This document shows, piece by piece, positions 1 through 7,506 of a stretch of 17,316 nt of DNA. How positions within the stretch are numbered: the stretch's first letter is position 1; every line of letters begins with the position of its first letter. The stretch lies in the NCBI GenBank assembly GCA_037147235.1, contig JBAWVO010000127.1:1-17316 (forward strand), given 5' to 3'. The stretch comes from JANXQG01 sp037147235 (GTDB lineage Bacteria > Planctomycetota > Planctomycetia > Pirellulales > Thermoguttaceae). The notes under the pieces are model-generated. The model was not told the origin of the DNA and made no database searches. It saw nothing but the letters and a program-made list of their open reading frames with translations. A program made the translations under genes and the position numbers.

Positions 1-32
1 CTCTGACCGAGCCATCCGGTCGACCGGAGGTC

Positions 33-586
33 TTACGAAGACGTTCGGTTGCGCAGTCGGTTTTGCAGATTGGTGGTCAGCGATTCAAGCTGGGCAAGGT
101 CCAATGCTCGTAGCTCCTGCTCCTCGCTGACAGGCGTACAGAGTATTGCCTGAAGCGTTCGGATCAATTTGATCTCGCCTTCGATCTTGCCTTCGATCTT
201 GCCTTCGATCTTGCCTTCAATCTTGCCTTCAATCTTGCCTTCGATCTTGCCCTCACGCACACCCTCACGATGGGAGGCGTTCATGGCCCATTGTTGGTCT
301 CGAATCGCTTTTTCGCGTGCGTCGTACATCACTTTGTCCTCGGTTACTTGCGCTATATTAACGATCGTTTGCGTCGCTTGCCGGATCGCTTGCTGGGGAA
401 ACAATTTCAACAGTGCGTCGGCTTCGTACTCGTGGGCATGAAGAAACCAAAATAGCCAGCAATCGAGCATATCGACCGTTTTCAGGTCCGCCTCTCCTAA
501 AAACTGATCAGGGCAATGCGATTCTCCACGGTTCCGAACGTCCGCTTGAACGCAAAATCATTCGTGGGGCGAATTCCAAGCGGCAT
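33..586 (-). pseudogene. Rpn-family (PD-(D/E)XK nuclease/transposase) gene, internally deleted and frameshifted
   Basis: Two pieces of one gene are visible in different frames. The N-terminal piece starts at an ATG (584-586) and reads MPLGIRPTNDFAFKRTFGTV, then ends in ISF and a TAG at 497-499; the DFAFKRTFG block is the typical start of Rpn/PD-(D/E)XK transposase proteins. The C-terminal piece (about 33-510, another frame) carries the conserved DMLDCWLFWFLHAHEYE and LFPQQAIRQATQTI blocks, an EGKI repeat and a Leu-rich tail. An open-reading-frame caller would report it as a 145-residue protein starting at 470. The central part, where family members hold the nuclease catalytic residues, is missing between about 497 and 510. 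The family is linked to RecA-independent recombination. I infer a dead remnant, although the C-terminal frame is intact and could still be translated. Confidence 0.75.
171..254. repeat. 12-bp tandem repeat, seven units, inside the Rpn remnant
   Basis: Seven consecutive 12-bp units of the form GATCTTGCCTTC with one or two substitutions each run through this stretch. On the minus strand each unit encodes four residues, mostly EGKI. Such charged E-G-K/R-I/L repeats are common near the C-termini of Rpn-family proteins. Because the unit is a multiple of three, copy-number change keeps the frame. Confidence 0.9.
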
Positions 587-675
587 AATGGTTCCCGGAA
601 GAAAGAAGACGCAGTTCAAGTTTCGAGTTTCGAGCCAGACAGGTGCGGAATGGTCGTTAACGCCCTCACCCACTG

Positions 676-699
676 CCCCTCTCCCAGAAGGGAGAGGGG
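676..699. repeat. Palindromic C/T-G/A repeat, intergenic copy
   Basis: A perfect 10-bp inverted repeat (CCCCTCTCCC at 676-685, GGGAGAGGGG at 690-699) has a 4-nt loop and is preceded by CGCCCTCACCCACTGCC-like sequence. It lies 26 bp past the stop of the HEAT-repeat gene, so it could end that transcript as a strong hairpin. On that strand, however, it is not followed by a T-run. Related sequence occurs inside two genes (6335-6373 and 15337-15377), which makes a dispersed repeat the better reading. Confidence 0.75.
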
Positions 700-724
700 A
701 GTTTTCGGGGATAGCCTTTATTTT

Positions 725-2695
725 TCAACGGGGATTCGAGCCGGCCTTGGCCTGTTCGAGAAGCTGCTTGGCGCGATTGCCGGAGTTGCCGTTGATGCCG
801 GAATCGACTACCTTCTGCATCGCTTCGGCAACGACTTTGGGTTCAGCACCAACGACCTTACCGGCGATTTTCACCGCAGCGTCGGCCGCCGCATCCTTCA
901 ACGTCGGATCACCCAGGTAGGAAACCGCGAGTTGCAGCGTTGCCACCGAGGGAATCCGGGTGAGGATGTCTAGGGCAATCTGCTTCTCCTCGTTTCGCTT
1001 GGCAACTTCCATCGCCGTGCGGAACATGGCGAGCCGGACTTCGGCGGGCAGGATGAGCTGTCGAGCAATGCGGATATAACCGCGCATCGCCCGGATCTTG
1101 TACTTGTCGTCGCCGGCCGTCTTGGCCATGTCCAACAGGGCTGGGCTGGCATCCGCGCTCATCCATTCGCCCAGCGCACGGCTGGCAACGTCTTGGATTT
1201 CCGGGCTGGCGTCCTTGCCCGCCGCCGCTACGGCCTGGAGGGCCTTCTCGCCGCCCATCGCGCCAAGGGCACTCAGGAGGCGGCATTTGGCGGCGATATC
1301 GGCCTGCGACAGGGCCAATGATAGTTTCTCCGCACAGGCTTCCCGATCCGGCATGCGGATGCAGGCGGCGCGCAGCGCGTCCCCGGCCGCCTTGGCATCC
1401 TGCGGATCCTGCGGTTTAACGGCTCGCTGGATCAAGACCGGAATATCTTGCAATCCGACGATGGACCCCAGTGCGGCAAGGGTCGCGGCACGAACTCGCC
1501 CATCGGAGTCTTCCACGGCCTTCAGCAGGATCGGAAGGGCCGCCTCGATGCGTCGCTGCCCGACAACCGCAATGAGAATCGTGCGGATTTCTCCCTCCGC
1601 TTTTTGCAAGCGCGTCACCAGATCGGCATCCACTTCCTTGCTGGGTAGGCCCGCCAGCGCAGTGACTGCCGTTTGCGACAGTTCCGCATCCGCGTTCATC
1701 GCCGCATCGATCAGCACCGGGACGCAAGAAGCATCCCCCTGGCGTTGGAGCACGCGGATGGCCGCGGTCCGCACGTTGTTCGGGCCGCTCTTGGCTGCTT
1801 CCAGCACTGCGGGCGACATCGTGGCGTCGCCGCGATCCGCCAAGGCAAAGATCAAGAGTACCTGCCGGTCCGGCGTTGCTTTGCCCAGTTCGGCCACCAA
1901 CGCCTCGGTCACCTGAGGCCCTGGAAGCTCGCGGGCCACGCGTAAGCCGATGCCGAAGAGCGCCTTGTCGGTCGACTTCAATTGCTCGGCCAACAGCGGG
2001 ACTCCGTCCGCCTGCCGGGCGAGAATCGCCCCACGGATCGCTTCGAGGATTCGCTGCTTTGGCAAGTCAGCGTTACGAAGGAGGTCGTAGAGTTTCATGG
2101 CCTCGGCCCGCTTTCCTTCGGCCAGATATTTTTCCGCACACAGCACGCAGCCCTGGGCGACCGCCGAGCGGACCGCCGCCGGTGAGCCGGCCAGGAATGA
2201 TTCAAGCGTCTTGGCTGCCGAATCACCGCCGATGCGTCCCAACGCCACGGCCGCGGCGGATGCCACTTCGGCGTCGGCATCATTCAGCAGCTTCGCCAAG
2301 GCGTCCGTCGCTTTTGCATCGTGACGGACGCCGATGGAATTGATCACGCCCACCAGCAACCGGCCCTGCACTTTGCCCATGGCCTCGCGGAGTGCTTCGT
2401 CCGCGGCCTGGTCGGGAATCACCTCCAAAGCGATTCTCGCCCACGAAGCAAGATCCTTGTCGGTCAGGAGTGCCGCGAGTGCTGGGACCGCGTTCTTCGT
2501 GCCGTAAACGGCCAATAGCTTGCAGGGAATGGCCTTATTCTGCGGGGGCACGTTCGATTGGAGTATCCCAATCAGCTTTTGCTCCTGATCGCTGGCTGAG
2601 TTCTTGTTGTCAGCCGCGGTCGTACGGTCGGCCATCGCAGAGACCACGGCCGTAATGAGGGTGAAGTAAATAGCAGCATGTCGTCGGATCGTCAT
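725..2695 (-). CDS. Secreted HEAT-repeat protein
   Basis: The protein has 656 residues. Residues 1-28 look like a Sec signal peptide: basic MTIRRH, a hydrophobic stretch, then an Ala-rich end near DRTTAA. Almost all the rest is Ala/Leu-rich paired helices with repeated AVxALxxLLxD-type and (V/A)RxAAxxALGxIG-type segments, characteristic of HEAT/PBS-lyase-type repeats. No enzymatic motif is visible, so a binding or scaffold role in the periplasm is inferred. AAGGAAA about 10 nt before the ATG serves as ribosome binding site. The gene starts 36 bp after the Gfo/Idh/MocA gene on the same strand, so the two are probably co-transcribed. The partner is Tat-exported, so both would act outside the cytoplasm. 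The ligand is unknown. Confidence 0.85.
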   Translation of the reverse strand: MTIRRHAAIYFTLITAVVSAMADRTTAADNKNSASDQEQKLIGILQSNVPPQNKAIPCKLLAVYGTKNAVPALAALLTDKDLASWARIALEVIPDQAADEALREAMGKVQGRLLVGVINSIGVRHDAKATDALAKLLNDADAEVASAAAVALGRIGGDSAAKTLESFLAGSPAAVRSAVAQGCVLCAEKYLAEGKRAEAMKLYDLLRNADLPKQRILEAIRGAILARQADGVPLLAEQLKSTDKALFGIGLRVARELPGPQVTEALVAELGKATPDRQVLLIFALADRGDATMSPAVLEAAKSGPNNVRTAAIRVLQRQGDASCVPVLIDAAMNADAELSQTAVTALAGLPSKEVDADLVTRLQKAEGEIRTILIAVVGQRRIEAALPILLKAVEDSDGRVRAATLAALGSIVGLQDIPVLIQRAVKPQDPQDAKAAGDALRAACIRMPDREACAEKLSLALSQADIAAKCRLLSALGAMGGEKALQAVAAAGKDASPEIQDVASRALGEWMSADASPALLDMAKTAGDDKYKIRAMRGYIRIARQLILPAEVRLAMFRTAMEVAKRNEEKQIALDILTRIPSVATLQLAVSYLGDPTLKDAAADAAVKIAGKVVGAEPKVVAEAMQKVVDSGINGNSGNRAKQLLEQAKAGSNPR

Positions 2696-2731
2696 TTTGA
2701 AGTTTCCTTTTTATTTGTTTGTAAATGGGTA

Positions 2732-4024
2732 CTACGACCGCCACGGCTCCCTCAGTGCTTCCGACCGCAAACGGTTGGCCTCCTCGTCGCCAAGAAAAAC
2801 ATTTTGCTTTGGATCGTAACTGAGCTTGCGTTTCAAGAACATGGAGATGTTGGCGGCGTGGCAGGCAATATGCGAGTGACAGGCTGCGTCGGCGTTGGCC
2901 CGCGGCCGCCCGCGTGACTTCACGCAGTTGAGGAAATCGCGGATATGGAAGGTGGCCGGAAAGCCGCCGATCTCCGCAACTTTCCTGCCGGCGAGCAATC
3001 CCGGCGAACTCAGTACCAGCTTGCCGCTGTCGCCCGCCTCCACCCAGCCCGTGTCTCCCTCAAACCGCACCGGACATGAGCCGAGCGGCAGCCAACCGTC
3101 CTTGCGAATGACCAGCTCGACGCCGCTGGCGTAACGGGCAACGGATTTGCCTCGCTCATACGGGTTGTATTCCACCGGGGCGGTGTCGTCGGCATCGGCG
3201 GCCCACTGACAAAGATCAACGCAGTGCGAACCCCATTCCAGGACGCCGCCGCCTACCATTCCCCCGCCCTTCTCGAATTCGCCGCCTGCGAGGAATTTCC
3301 GATTGAACGGCCGCTGAGCCGCTGGGCCGAGATAGAGATCCCAGTCCAAGTCCTGTTTGGCCGGCTCGGGCTGGGCCGGTGCCCAGCCGCTCGATTCGAT
3401 GGCCATTCCCCACGCAGTTGGGTGGGCGTGAACCGATTGAAGCTTGCCGAGCTTTCCGCGGCGGGCCAACTCGACGGCGAAGAGGAAATGGGGAATGCTT
3501 CGCCGTTGCGTGCCCGCCTGGAACACGCGTCCGGTGCGGCGGAAAGTATCGGCTAGTGACAGGCTCTGCGCAATGGTCTTTGTGCAGGGCTTCTCGCAAT
3601 AGACGTCCTTGCCGGCATTGGCCGCCAGGATCGAAGCCGTTGCGTGCCAGTTCGGCCCCGTGGCGATCAGCACCGCATCGATATCGGTGCGAGCCAGCAA
3701 CTCGCGGAGGTCGCGATACGTGGCACAGTCTTTGTTGCCGTATTTGGCATCGGCCATATTTTTGACGGCACTGCGGCGCCCAGCTTTCACGTCGCAAATG
3801 GCCACAAACCTTACGTCCGGCTCCTGCAAAAAACAGCCCAGATCGTAGGAACCACGGTTGCCGATACCGATGGCGCCCAGCACAATTTTCTCGCTAGGGG
3901 CCACCGCGCCCTCCTTGCCTAGCACGGCTGCGGGAATGATTTGCGGTAGCAGGCACACTGCACCGGCTGCGGCGGAACGGCTCAAAAACTGTCGCCGAGA
4001 GAGATTCGTGGTCTTGCCCGACAT
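2732..4024 (-). CDS. Tat-exported Gfo/Idh/MocA-family oxidoreductase
   Basis: The product has 430 residues. Residues 9-14 (SRRQFL) are a twin-arginine motif, followed by a hydrophobic Ala-rich stretch to about residue 35, so export as a folded protein is predicted. The Rossmann dinucleotide-binding loop GIGNRG is at 53-58. The family signature EKP (in YCEKPCTKT) is at 144-146, its lysine being a conserved catalytic-site residue. The family oxidises or reduces sugars and similar polyols with NAD(P); the substrate cannot be read here. The C-terminal block with HSHIACHAANISMFLKRKL is typical of the many planctomycete paralogues. The ribosome binding site AAAGGAG (4032-4038) fixes the start. The HEAT-repeat gene follows 36 bp downstream. 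Confidence 0.92.
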   Translation of the reverse strand: MSGKTTNLSRRQFLSRSAAAGAVCLLPQIIPAAVLGKEGAVAPSEKIVLGAIGIGNRGSYDLGCFLQEPDVRFVAICDVKAGRRSAVKNMADAKYGNKDCATYRDLRELLARTDIDAVLIATGPNWHATASILAANAGKDVYCEKPCTKTIAQSLSLADTFRRTGRVFQAGTQRRSIPHFLFAVELARRGKLGKLQSVHAHPTAWGMAIESSGWAPAQPEPAKQDLDWDLYLGPAAQRPFNRKFLAGGEFEKGGGMVGGGVLEWGSHCVDLCQWAADADDTAPVEYNPYERGKSVARYASGVELVIRKDGWLPLGSCPVRFEGDTGWVEAGDSGKLVLSSPGLLAGRKVAEIGGFPATFHIRDFLNCVKSRGRPRANADAACHSHIACHAANISMFLKRKLSYDPKQNVFLGDEEANRLRSEALREPWRS

Positions 4025-4082
4025 AAGGGTTCTCCTTTGGGATTACTGAGGCGGGAATGCGGGGGTGGGTTGATGACTTGCG

Positions 4083-4105
4083 GGAATCTGCCTAGCAGAT
4101 ATTCC
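4083..4105. promoter_or_regulatory. Inverted repeat at the expected transcription start of the oxidoreductase gene
   Basis: ATCTGC and GCAGAT separated by 3 nt, extended by GGA/TCC past a small bulge, form an imperfect inverted repeat. It sits where transcription from the promoter at 4109-4137 should begin, so it could be an operator or a 5'-end mRNA hairpin. No regulator is identified. Confidence 0.4.
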
Positions 4106-4108
4106 ACC

Positions 4109-4137
4109 ATACTAACCTATCGCAAGCGAGATGTCAA
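4109..4137 (-). promoter_or_regulatory. Sigma70-type promoter for the oxidoreductase-HEAT unit
   Basis: On the minus strand a perfect -35 TTGACA (4132-4137) is followed, after 17 nt, by TAGTAT (4109-4114; four of six consensus positions). The predicted start near 4102 gives a leader of about 78 nt before the ATG at 4024. Confidence 0.6.
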
Positions 4138-4203
4138 AAGGACTGAACAGGTGTCAATGCCTACACGAGCTAAGGATCGGCGCAGAAATAAGTGCCGTGT
4201 TTT

Positions 4204-4212
4204 GCGCATTCG
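4204..4212. repeat. Target-site duplication of MITE copy A (left)
   Basis: GCGCATTCG is present here and again at 4429-4437, exactly abutting the two ends of the 216-bp element. A 9-bp duplication at both borders is direct evidence for insertion by transposition. Confidence 0.8.
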
Positions 4213-4428
4213 GGCCTCGATCATAACCTTGCCAACTGCCGTCACCGCTAGCTCGACGTAGGGTGGGTGAAGCATCGAACGGTGCGTTACGCGAACAGAT
4301 CTGGAACAGCGGTAAGTGCTGTCAGCGTCTCGACTTCGTGCGCAACCCACCATTTCCCGGCCGGTTCGCTCCACGCACCCTACGGCCTGCCGTCACTGCT
4401 AGCAGTTGGCAAGGTTATGATCAAGGCC
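4213..4428 (+). mobile_element. MITE-like element, copy A (complete)
   Basis: This is a 216-bp non-coding element. Its ends are inverted repeats beginning GGCCTCGATCATAACC and, from the other side, GGCCTTGATCATAACC; they match at 26 of 27 positions. Just inside, CGTAGGGTG occurs inverted at both sides, so much of the element can fold on itself. GCGCATTCG flanks it as a 9-bp direct repeat. It encodes no transposase, so it would have been moved in trans. Copies B and C are in this window. It lies between the oxidoreductase promoter and the end of the feo operon. Confidence 0.85.
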
Positions 4429-4453
4429 GCGCATTCGCTGAGCGGGGGCAGAC

Positions 4454-4470
4454 GGCACACGGAGTGTGCC
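4454..4470. terminator. Hairpin downstream of the feo operon
   Basis: A perfect 7-bp stem (GGCACAC/GTGTGCC) with a 3-nt loop lies about 30 bp beyond the stop of the Cys-rich gene. It is the only strong hairpin between that gene and MITE copy A, so it may end the feo transcript. On the minus strand it is not followed by a clear T-run. It could equally be a dispersed palindromic repeat. Confidence 0.4.
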
Positions 4471-4501
4471 TGCTACTTTTCTTGCGTCGGCCCTGCCATG
4501 C

Positions 4502-4684
4502 CTATTTGGTCGGAGACCGGCCACGACAGGGAGATTCCGAACAGGGAGATTCCGGATCGCAGGCATTGGAACCGCAAGCACACTTGCTTCGCCCTGCCGT
4601 CACGCGACGCAATCGCACGACCATATAAACGGTGGCTGCCGCGACGAGTAGCAGCACGAGGATATTTTCGATCGTCGGTATCAT
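4502..4684 (-). CDS. Small Cys-rich membrane protein associated with FeoB
   Basis: Starting at the ATG at 4682-4684 the protein has 60 residues: one transmembrane segment near the N-terminus (about residues 8-23, NILVLLLVAAATVYMVV), a short basic stretch RLRR, then a tail with six Cys (CACGSNACDPESPCSESPC). This matches the FeoB-associated Cys-rich membrane protein family, often encoded right after feoB. Its Cys probably bind metal or support Fe(II) transfer, but its role is unproven. The start lies 7 nt after the feoB stop, suggesting translational coupling. An upstream in-frame ATG at 4738 would overlap feoB and is less likely. Part of the Cys tail comes from a 15-bp tandem duplication (4526-4555). 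Confidence 0.8.
   Translation of the reverse strand: MIPTIENILVLLLVAAATVYMVVRLRRVTAGRSKCACGSNACDPESPCSESPCRGRSPTK
4526..4555. repeat. 15-bp tandem duplication in the Cys-rich tail
   Basis: ACAGGGAGATTCCG(A/G) occurs twice back to back. On the minus strand it encodes repeated ESPCS-type residues, so the duplication added a cysteine without shifting the frame. Confidence 0.85.
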
Positions 4685-4691
4685 GATATGC

Positions 4692-7013
4692 CTATAACCG
4701 TAACCATGTCCCCAACTGGTAAGTAACCAGAGCACCAATATACGCCAAGCCGGTCATGTAGGTGAATGCAAAGACCGGCCACCGCCAACTGTTCGTCTCC
4801 CGCCGGATCACGGCCAGCGTCGCCGCGCATTGCGCGCATAATGCGAAAAAGACCATCAACGACAGTGCCACGGGGAGCGTGAACACCGGACGATCCGTGC
4901 CGTCCCAAACAGCTTGTTGCAGGCGTGACCCCAACACCCCGCTGCCTTCATCCGATTTGGCGTCGAATTTTCTGCCCAGTCCATAGACGACGCCCAAGGT
5001 GGCAACAACGACTTCCCTCGCCGGAAACGAGGCGATTACAGCACAGCCGATCCGCCAGTCCCAGCCCAAGGGACGAACGACCGGCTCGATCGTTTTGCCC
5101 ATTACGCCGAGCAGGCTGTGTTGCTGATACTTGGCCGCGATCTGATTGTCCAACTCGGTCAATATCTTTTGGTTTTCGGCCCGATGCGGACTATCTTCAG
5201 GGGTTGACTTCATCTCGGCCTCCAGCTTCTCCTTCTGTTGCACCTCCTGTTGGACGACGCGGGGATTGTGCGGATAGTAAGCGGCAGCCCAAACCACGAT
5301 GGAAATAGCCATGATCAACGATCCGGCCGTGCGTAGGAAGACCCATGCCCGCTCAAATACGCGCATCACCACGGTTCTCGGCGAAGGCCACTTGTAGCTC
5401 GGCATCTCCATCACGAAGGGCGGCGTCGCGCCGCGAAGGATCGTCCGCTTCAGCACCAGGGCCACCAGCACCGCGGCAACGATTCCCAATACGTAGAGCG
5501 AGGCGAGCGTAAGCCCCTGCAAACCGACCATGCCGCCGAGATACATCGTCCTGGGGACAAAGGCCGCAATCAGCAGGGCATAGACGGGCAACCGAGCCGA
5601 GCAGGTCAACAGAGGGGCGACAAGTATTGTTGTCAGCCGGTCGCGCTCGTTGTCGATCACCCGCGCGGCCATGATGCCCGGCACGGCGCAGGCGAACGAC
5701 GACAGCATTGGAATGAACGACCGGCCGCTCAGGCCCGCGCGGACCATCACGCGATCCATCAGAAAGGCGGCCCTGGCCATGTAGCCGCAATCTTCCAGCA
5801 GGGCGATGAAGGTAAACAGAATCAGAATTTGCGGCAGGAATTGCACAACTCCGCCCACCCCGCCGATCAAGCCGACGGCCAGCAGGCTCCGCAATGCGCC
5901 TTCCGGCATGAGGGCTTCGACGGATCCCCCCAGCCAATCGAAGCCCGCGCCGATCGTGTCCATCAGCGGTCGCGCCCAGACGAAGACCGATTGGAAGACC
6001 ATGAGCATCACCACCACGAAGACAATCAGCCCCCAGACACGATGCGTGAGCACTCGGTCGATACGGTCGGTGGCCGTGACGGCGAAGGTTTTTGGCGAGG
6101 ACACCACTCCTTGCAGCATCGAGCGTGCCCAAGCATAGCGAACGGTTGTTTCCACGGCCGGAATCGGGCAGCCCCCAGCCTCGACGCGCTGGCGGGCCGA
6201 CCGCAGCAAGTCGAGAAACGGCTCGTCGGCATTGGGTAGAAACGTATTCTGAAAATACCCACTGGTATCCAGGAGCAATCGCCGCACCAGTGCCGGCGGA
6301 AAAAGCCGAGCAGACTCTTCGGCAAGCGGAAACGGCCCACTCCCCCCCCCTGTGGAGGAGGGGAGCTTTTCGGACCGTCTCTCACGGGTTGCCACGTGGC
6401 AGTCTTGGGTGGCCAAGAGAAATTGCAGTTCACGGACTTCTTTTTCAAACCCATCGGGAAAGAGCGATGCATCGGCCCGTGGCCCGTGACCGGCGGCCTC
6501 GATCAGGGCCGCCTTCAGTTCGGCTAGACCTTGGCCGCGATTGGCCTGGATGGGGACCACGGCAATGCCGAGACGTCGCTGCAGATGGCGCAGTTCTAGC
6601 TTGATGCCTCGACTCGCGGCCACGTCGAGCATGTTCACAGCCACGACGGTAGGCAGCCCCAATTCCAAGACCTGGCTGACAAGGTAGAGATGCCGCTCAA
6701 GGTTTGAGCCATCGACGATACAGAGTACGACGTCGACATTCCCGATGTCGGATCGGCGTTGCAAGAGCACTTCGACGGCGACCATTTCGTCGCGCGATCG
6801 GGCCGCGAGACTGTAAAGCCCCGGCAGATCGATCAGTTGAAACCGTCGCCCCTCATGCTCCATGTGCCCGGTCTTCTTTTCGACCGTGACGCCCGGATAG
6901 TTGCCGACGTGTTGATGGATTCCCACCATCGCACCGAAGAGCGTTGACTTACCCGTGTTCGGATTGCCGATCAAGGCAACCGTCAACGTCGCATCCTCGC
7001 GGGTGGTCGGCAT
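4692..7013 (-). CDS. feoB: Ferrous iron transporter FeoB
   Basis: The protein has 773 residues, close to the usual family length. The N-terminal G domain shows G1 GNPNTGKST (16-24), G3 DLPG (62-65) and G4 NMLD (127-130), with a G2 region around NYPGVT. A helical linker follows, then the polytopic membrane part with two Gate regions, including GGVGGVVQFLPQILILF, EDCGYMARAAFLMDR, and later SFPAREVVVATLGV. GTP hydrolysis is coupled to Fe(II) import across the inner membrane. Two oddities: a Ser/Gly insert at about residues 215-232 that coincides with a dispersed repeat and a G9 tract (6342-6350), and a charged, coiled-coil-like extra loop near residues 595-650. feoA ends 19 nt upstream and the Cys-rich gene begins 7 nt downstream. 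No clear Shine-Dalgarno precedes the ATG, so coupling to feoA is likely. Confidence 0.96.
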   Translation of the reverse strand: MPTTREDATLTVALIGNPNTGKSTLFGAMVGIHQHVGNYPGVTVEKKTGHMEHEGRRFQLIDLPGLYSLAARSRDEMVAVEVLLQRRSDIGNVDVVLCIVDGSNLERHLYLVSQVLELGLPTVVAVNMLDVAASRGIKLELRHLQRRLGIAVVPIQANRGQGLAELKAALIEAAGHGPRADASLFPDGFEKEVRELQFLLATQDCHVATRERRSEKLPSSTGGGSGPFPLAEESARLFPPALVRRLLLDTSGYFQNTFLPNADEPFLDLLRSARQRVEAGGCPIPAVETTVRYAWARSMLQGVVSSPKTFAVTATDRIDRVLTHRVWGLIVFVVVMLMVFQSVFVWARPLMDTIGAGFDWLGGSVEALMPEGALRSLLAVGLIGGVGGVVQFLPQILILFTFIALLEDCGYMARAAFLMDRVMVRAGLSGRSFIPMLSSFACAVPGIMAARVIDNERDRLTTILVAPLLTCSARLPVYALLIAAFVPRTMYLGGMVGLQGLTLASLYVLGIVAAVLVALVLKRTILRGATPPFVMEMPSYKWPSPRTVVMRVFERAWVFLRTAGSLIMAISIVVWAAAYYPHNPRVVQQEVQQKEKLEAEMKSTPEDSPHRAENQKILTELDNQIAAKYQQHSLLGVMGKTIEPVVRPLGWDWRIGCAVIASFPAREVVVATLGVVYGLGRKFDAKSDEGSGVLGSRLQQAVWDGTDRPVFTLPVALSLMVFFALCAQCAATLAVIRRETNSWRWPVFAFTYMTGLAYIGALVTYQLGTWLRL
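6335..6373. repeat. Palindromic C/T-G/A repeat inside feoB, with a nine-base C/G run
   Basis: On the plus strand GCCCACT, C9 (6342-6350) and AGGAGGGGAGCTTTTCGG resemble the intergenic copy near 663-706 (CACCCACTGCCCC, then AGAGGGGAGTTTTCGG). In feoB it encodes the low-complexity PSSTGGGSGPF segment and keeps the frame. Relatedness is by eye; the middle is degenerate. Confidence 0.55.
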
Positions 7014-7032
7014 GTTTTGAAAAGGTAAATCG

Positions 7033-7275
7033 TCAATCGGCCCAAGGAATTGGTATGACGGAAATGCTCAAACCGTTATTGGCGCGAAAACAGATTTTAT
7101 TGCCAGCCATGCGAATAATGCAAGGATTTCCTGGGCGGAACATCTCGACACAAGTTCCACCCAGCAAACCAAACTCCTCTAAACGATGGATATGGTCCGG
7201 GTGGCCATGAATTCGACTGATCCGCGCCCTTTGGCCGGTTCGCAACTGGTTGAGCGGAATAGGGTGATTATGCAT
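7033..7275 (-). CDS. feoA: FeoA, small SH3-like partner of FeoB
   Basis: The protein has 80 residues, the normal FeoA size. Visible are the N-terminal PLNQLRTGQRARISRI block, the helix-turn RLEEFGLLGGTCVEMFRPGNP, and the terminal FRANNGLSISVIPI strand pair typical of the FeoA SH3-like fold. FeoA is cytoplasmic and is thought to bind FeoB and modulate its GTPase cycle. A His-rich stretch (HGHPDHIHR) is less usual. It is the first gene of the operon, 19 nt before feoB, behind a strong promoter at 7306-7334. There is no obvious Shine-Dalgarno before the ATG. The predicted leader is only about 25 nt. Confidence 0.92.
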   Translation of the reverse strand: MHNHPIPLNQLRTGQRARISRIHGHPDHIHRLEEFGLLGGTCVEMFRPGNPCIIRMAGNKICFRANNGLSISVIPIPWAD

Positions 7276-7305
7276 AGTTGGATTGGCCGATCTCGCCAGG
7301 GGTGA

Positions 7306-7334
7306 ATTATAAAAGTTTACGTCGGAAAAATCAA
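7306..7334 (-). promoter_or_regulatory. Near-consensus sigma70-type promoter of the feo operon
   Basis: On the minus strand TTGATT (7329-7334) and a perfect TATAAT (7306-7311) are 17 nt apart. The predicted start near 7299 lies about 25 nt before feoA. I found no convincing Fur-type palindrome overlapping it. Confidence 0.75.
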
Positions 7335-7366
7335 GCGTAGAACGGATTTAGGTCCAATCCTACGCT
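7334..7366. repeat. Bulged inverted repeat next to the feoA promoter
   Basis: AGCGTA (7334-7339) pairs with TACGCT (7361-7366), and GGATT (7344-7348) with AATCC (7356-7360), leaving a 4-nt bulge. The structure abuts the -35 box of the feo promoter and faces the divergent HTH gene. It could be an operator, or a dispersed palindrome: its GTAGAACGGATT side resembles the start of the repeat at 10935. Confidence 0.5.
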
Positions 7367-7477
7367 AGATAGTGAAGCCATGGCCCCCACGTCTGTCTGC
7401 ATAAAGCCATCTCCACCATCGGATTGCCAAGAGGAATGATCGCACCCCCGGAATGGAGAACTTTGGCGAAAAAGTTT

Positions 7478-7506
7478 TTGACAACGGAAGCTGTTGAGTA
7501 CACAAT
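7478..7506 (+). promoter_or_regulatory. Sigma70-type promoter of the HTH gene
   Basis: A perfect -35 TTGACA (7478-7483) is followed after 17 nt by CACAAT (7501-7506; four of six consensus positions). The start near 7513 would give a leader of about 100 nt before the ATG at 7613. The rest of the 337-bp feoA-HTH interval (7276-7612) holds only the feo promoter, the inverted repeat at 7334-7366 and no gene I can support. Confidence 0.6.

Noticed and set aside
16..27. 12-bp palindrome CCGGTCGACCGG at the window edge
   Set aside because: A short GC-rich palindrome with no flanking signal; likely to arise by chance in this base composition.
171..254. Possible CRISPR array (regular short repeats), also considered at 17159-17203
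   Set aside because: The units are 9 or 12 bp with no spacers between them and no cas genes nearby; these are simple tandem repeats.
413..973. 186-codon plus-strand open frame across the Rpn remnant and the end of the HEAT gene
   Set aside because: It is antisense to two recognisable coding sequences, has no family features, and crosses the intergenic palindrome.
1098..1916. 272-codon plus-strand open frame
   Set aside because: It is the antisense shadow of the HEAT-repeat gene; GC-rich codon bias keeps the opposite frame open.
4117..4374. 85-codon minus-strand open frame, and a nearly identical one at 8290-8493 on the plus strand
   Set aside because: Both lie in MITE copies A and B and share MERTGREMVGCARSRDA only because the DNA is repeated. 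They run beyond the element into unrelated sequence and have no ribosome binding site.
7299..7340. Fur box at the feo promoter
   Set aside because: No stretch resembling GATAATGATAATCATTATC overlaps the -35/-10 region; only a GC-containing palindrome lies upstream.
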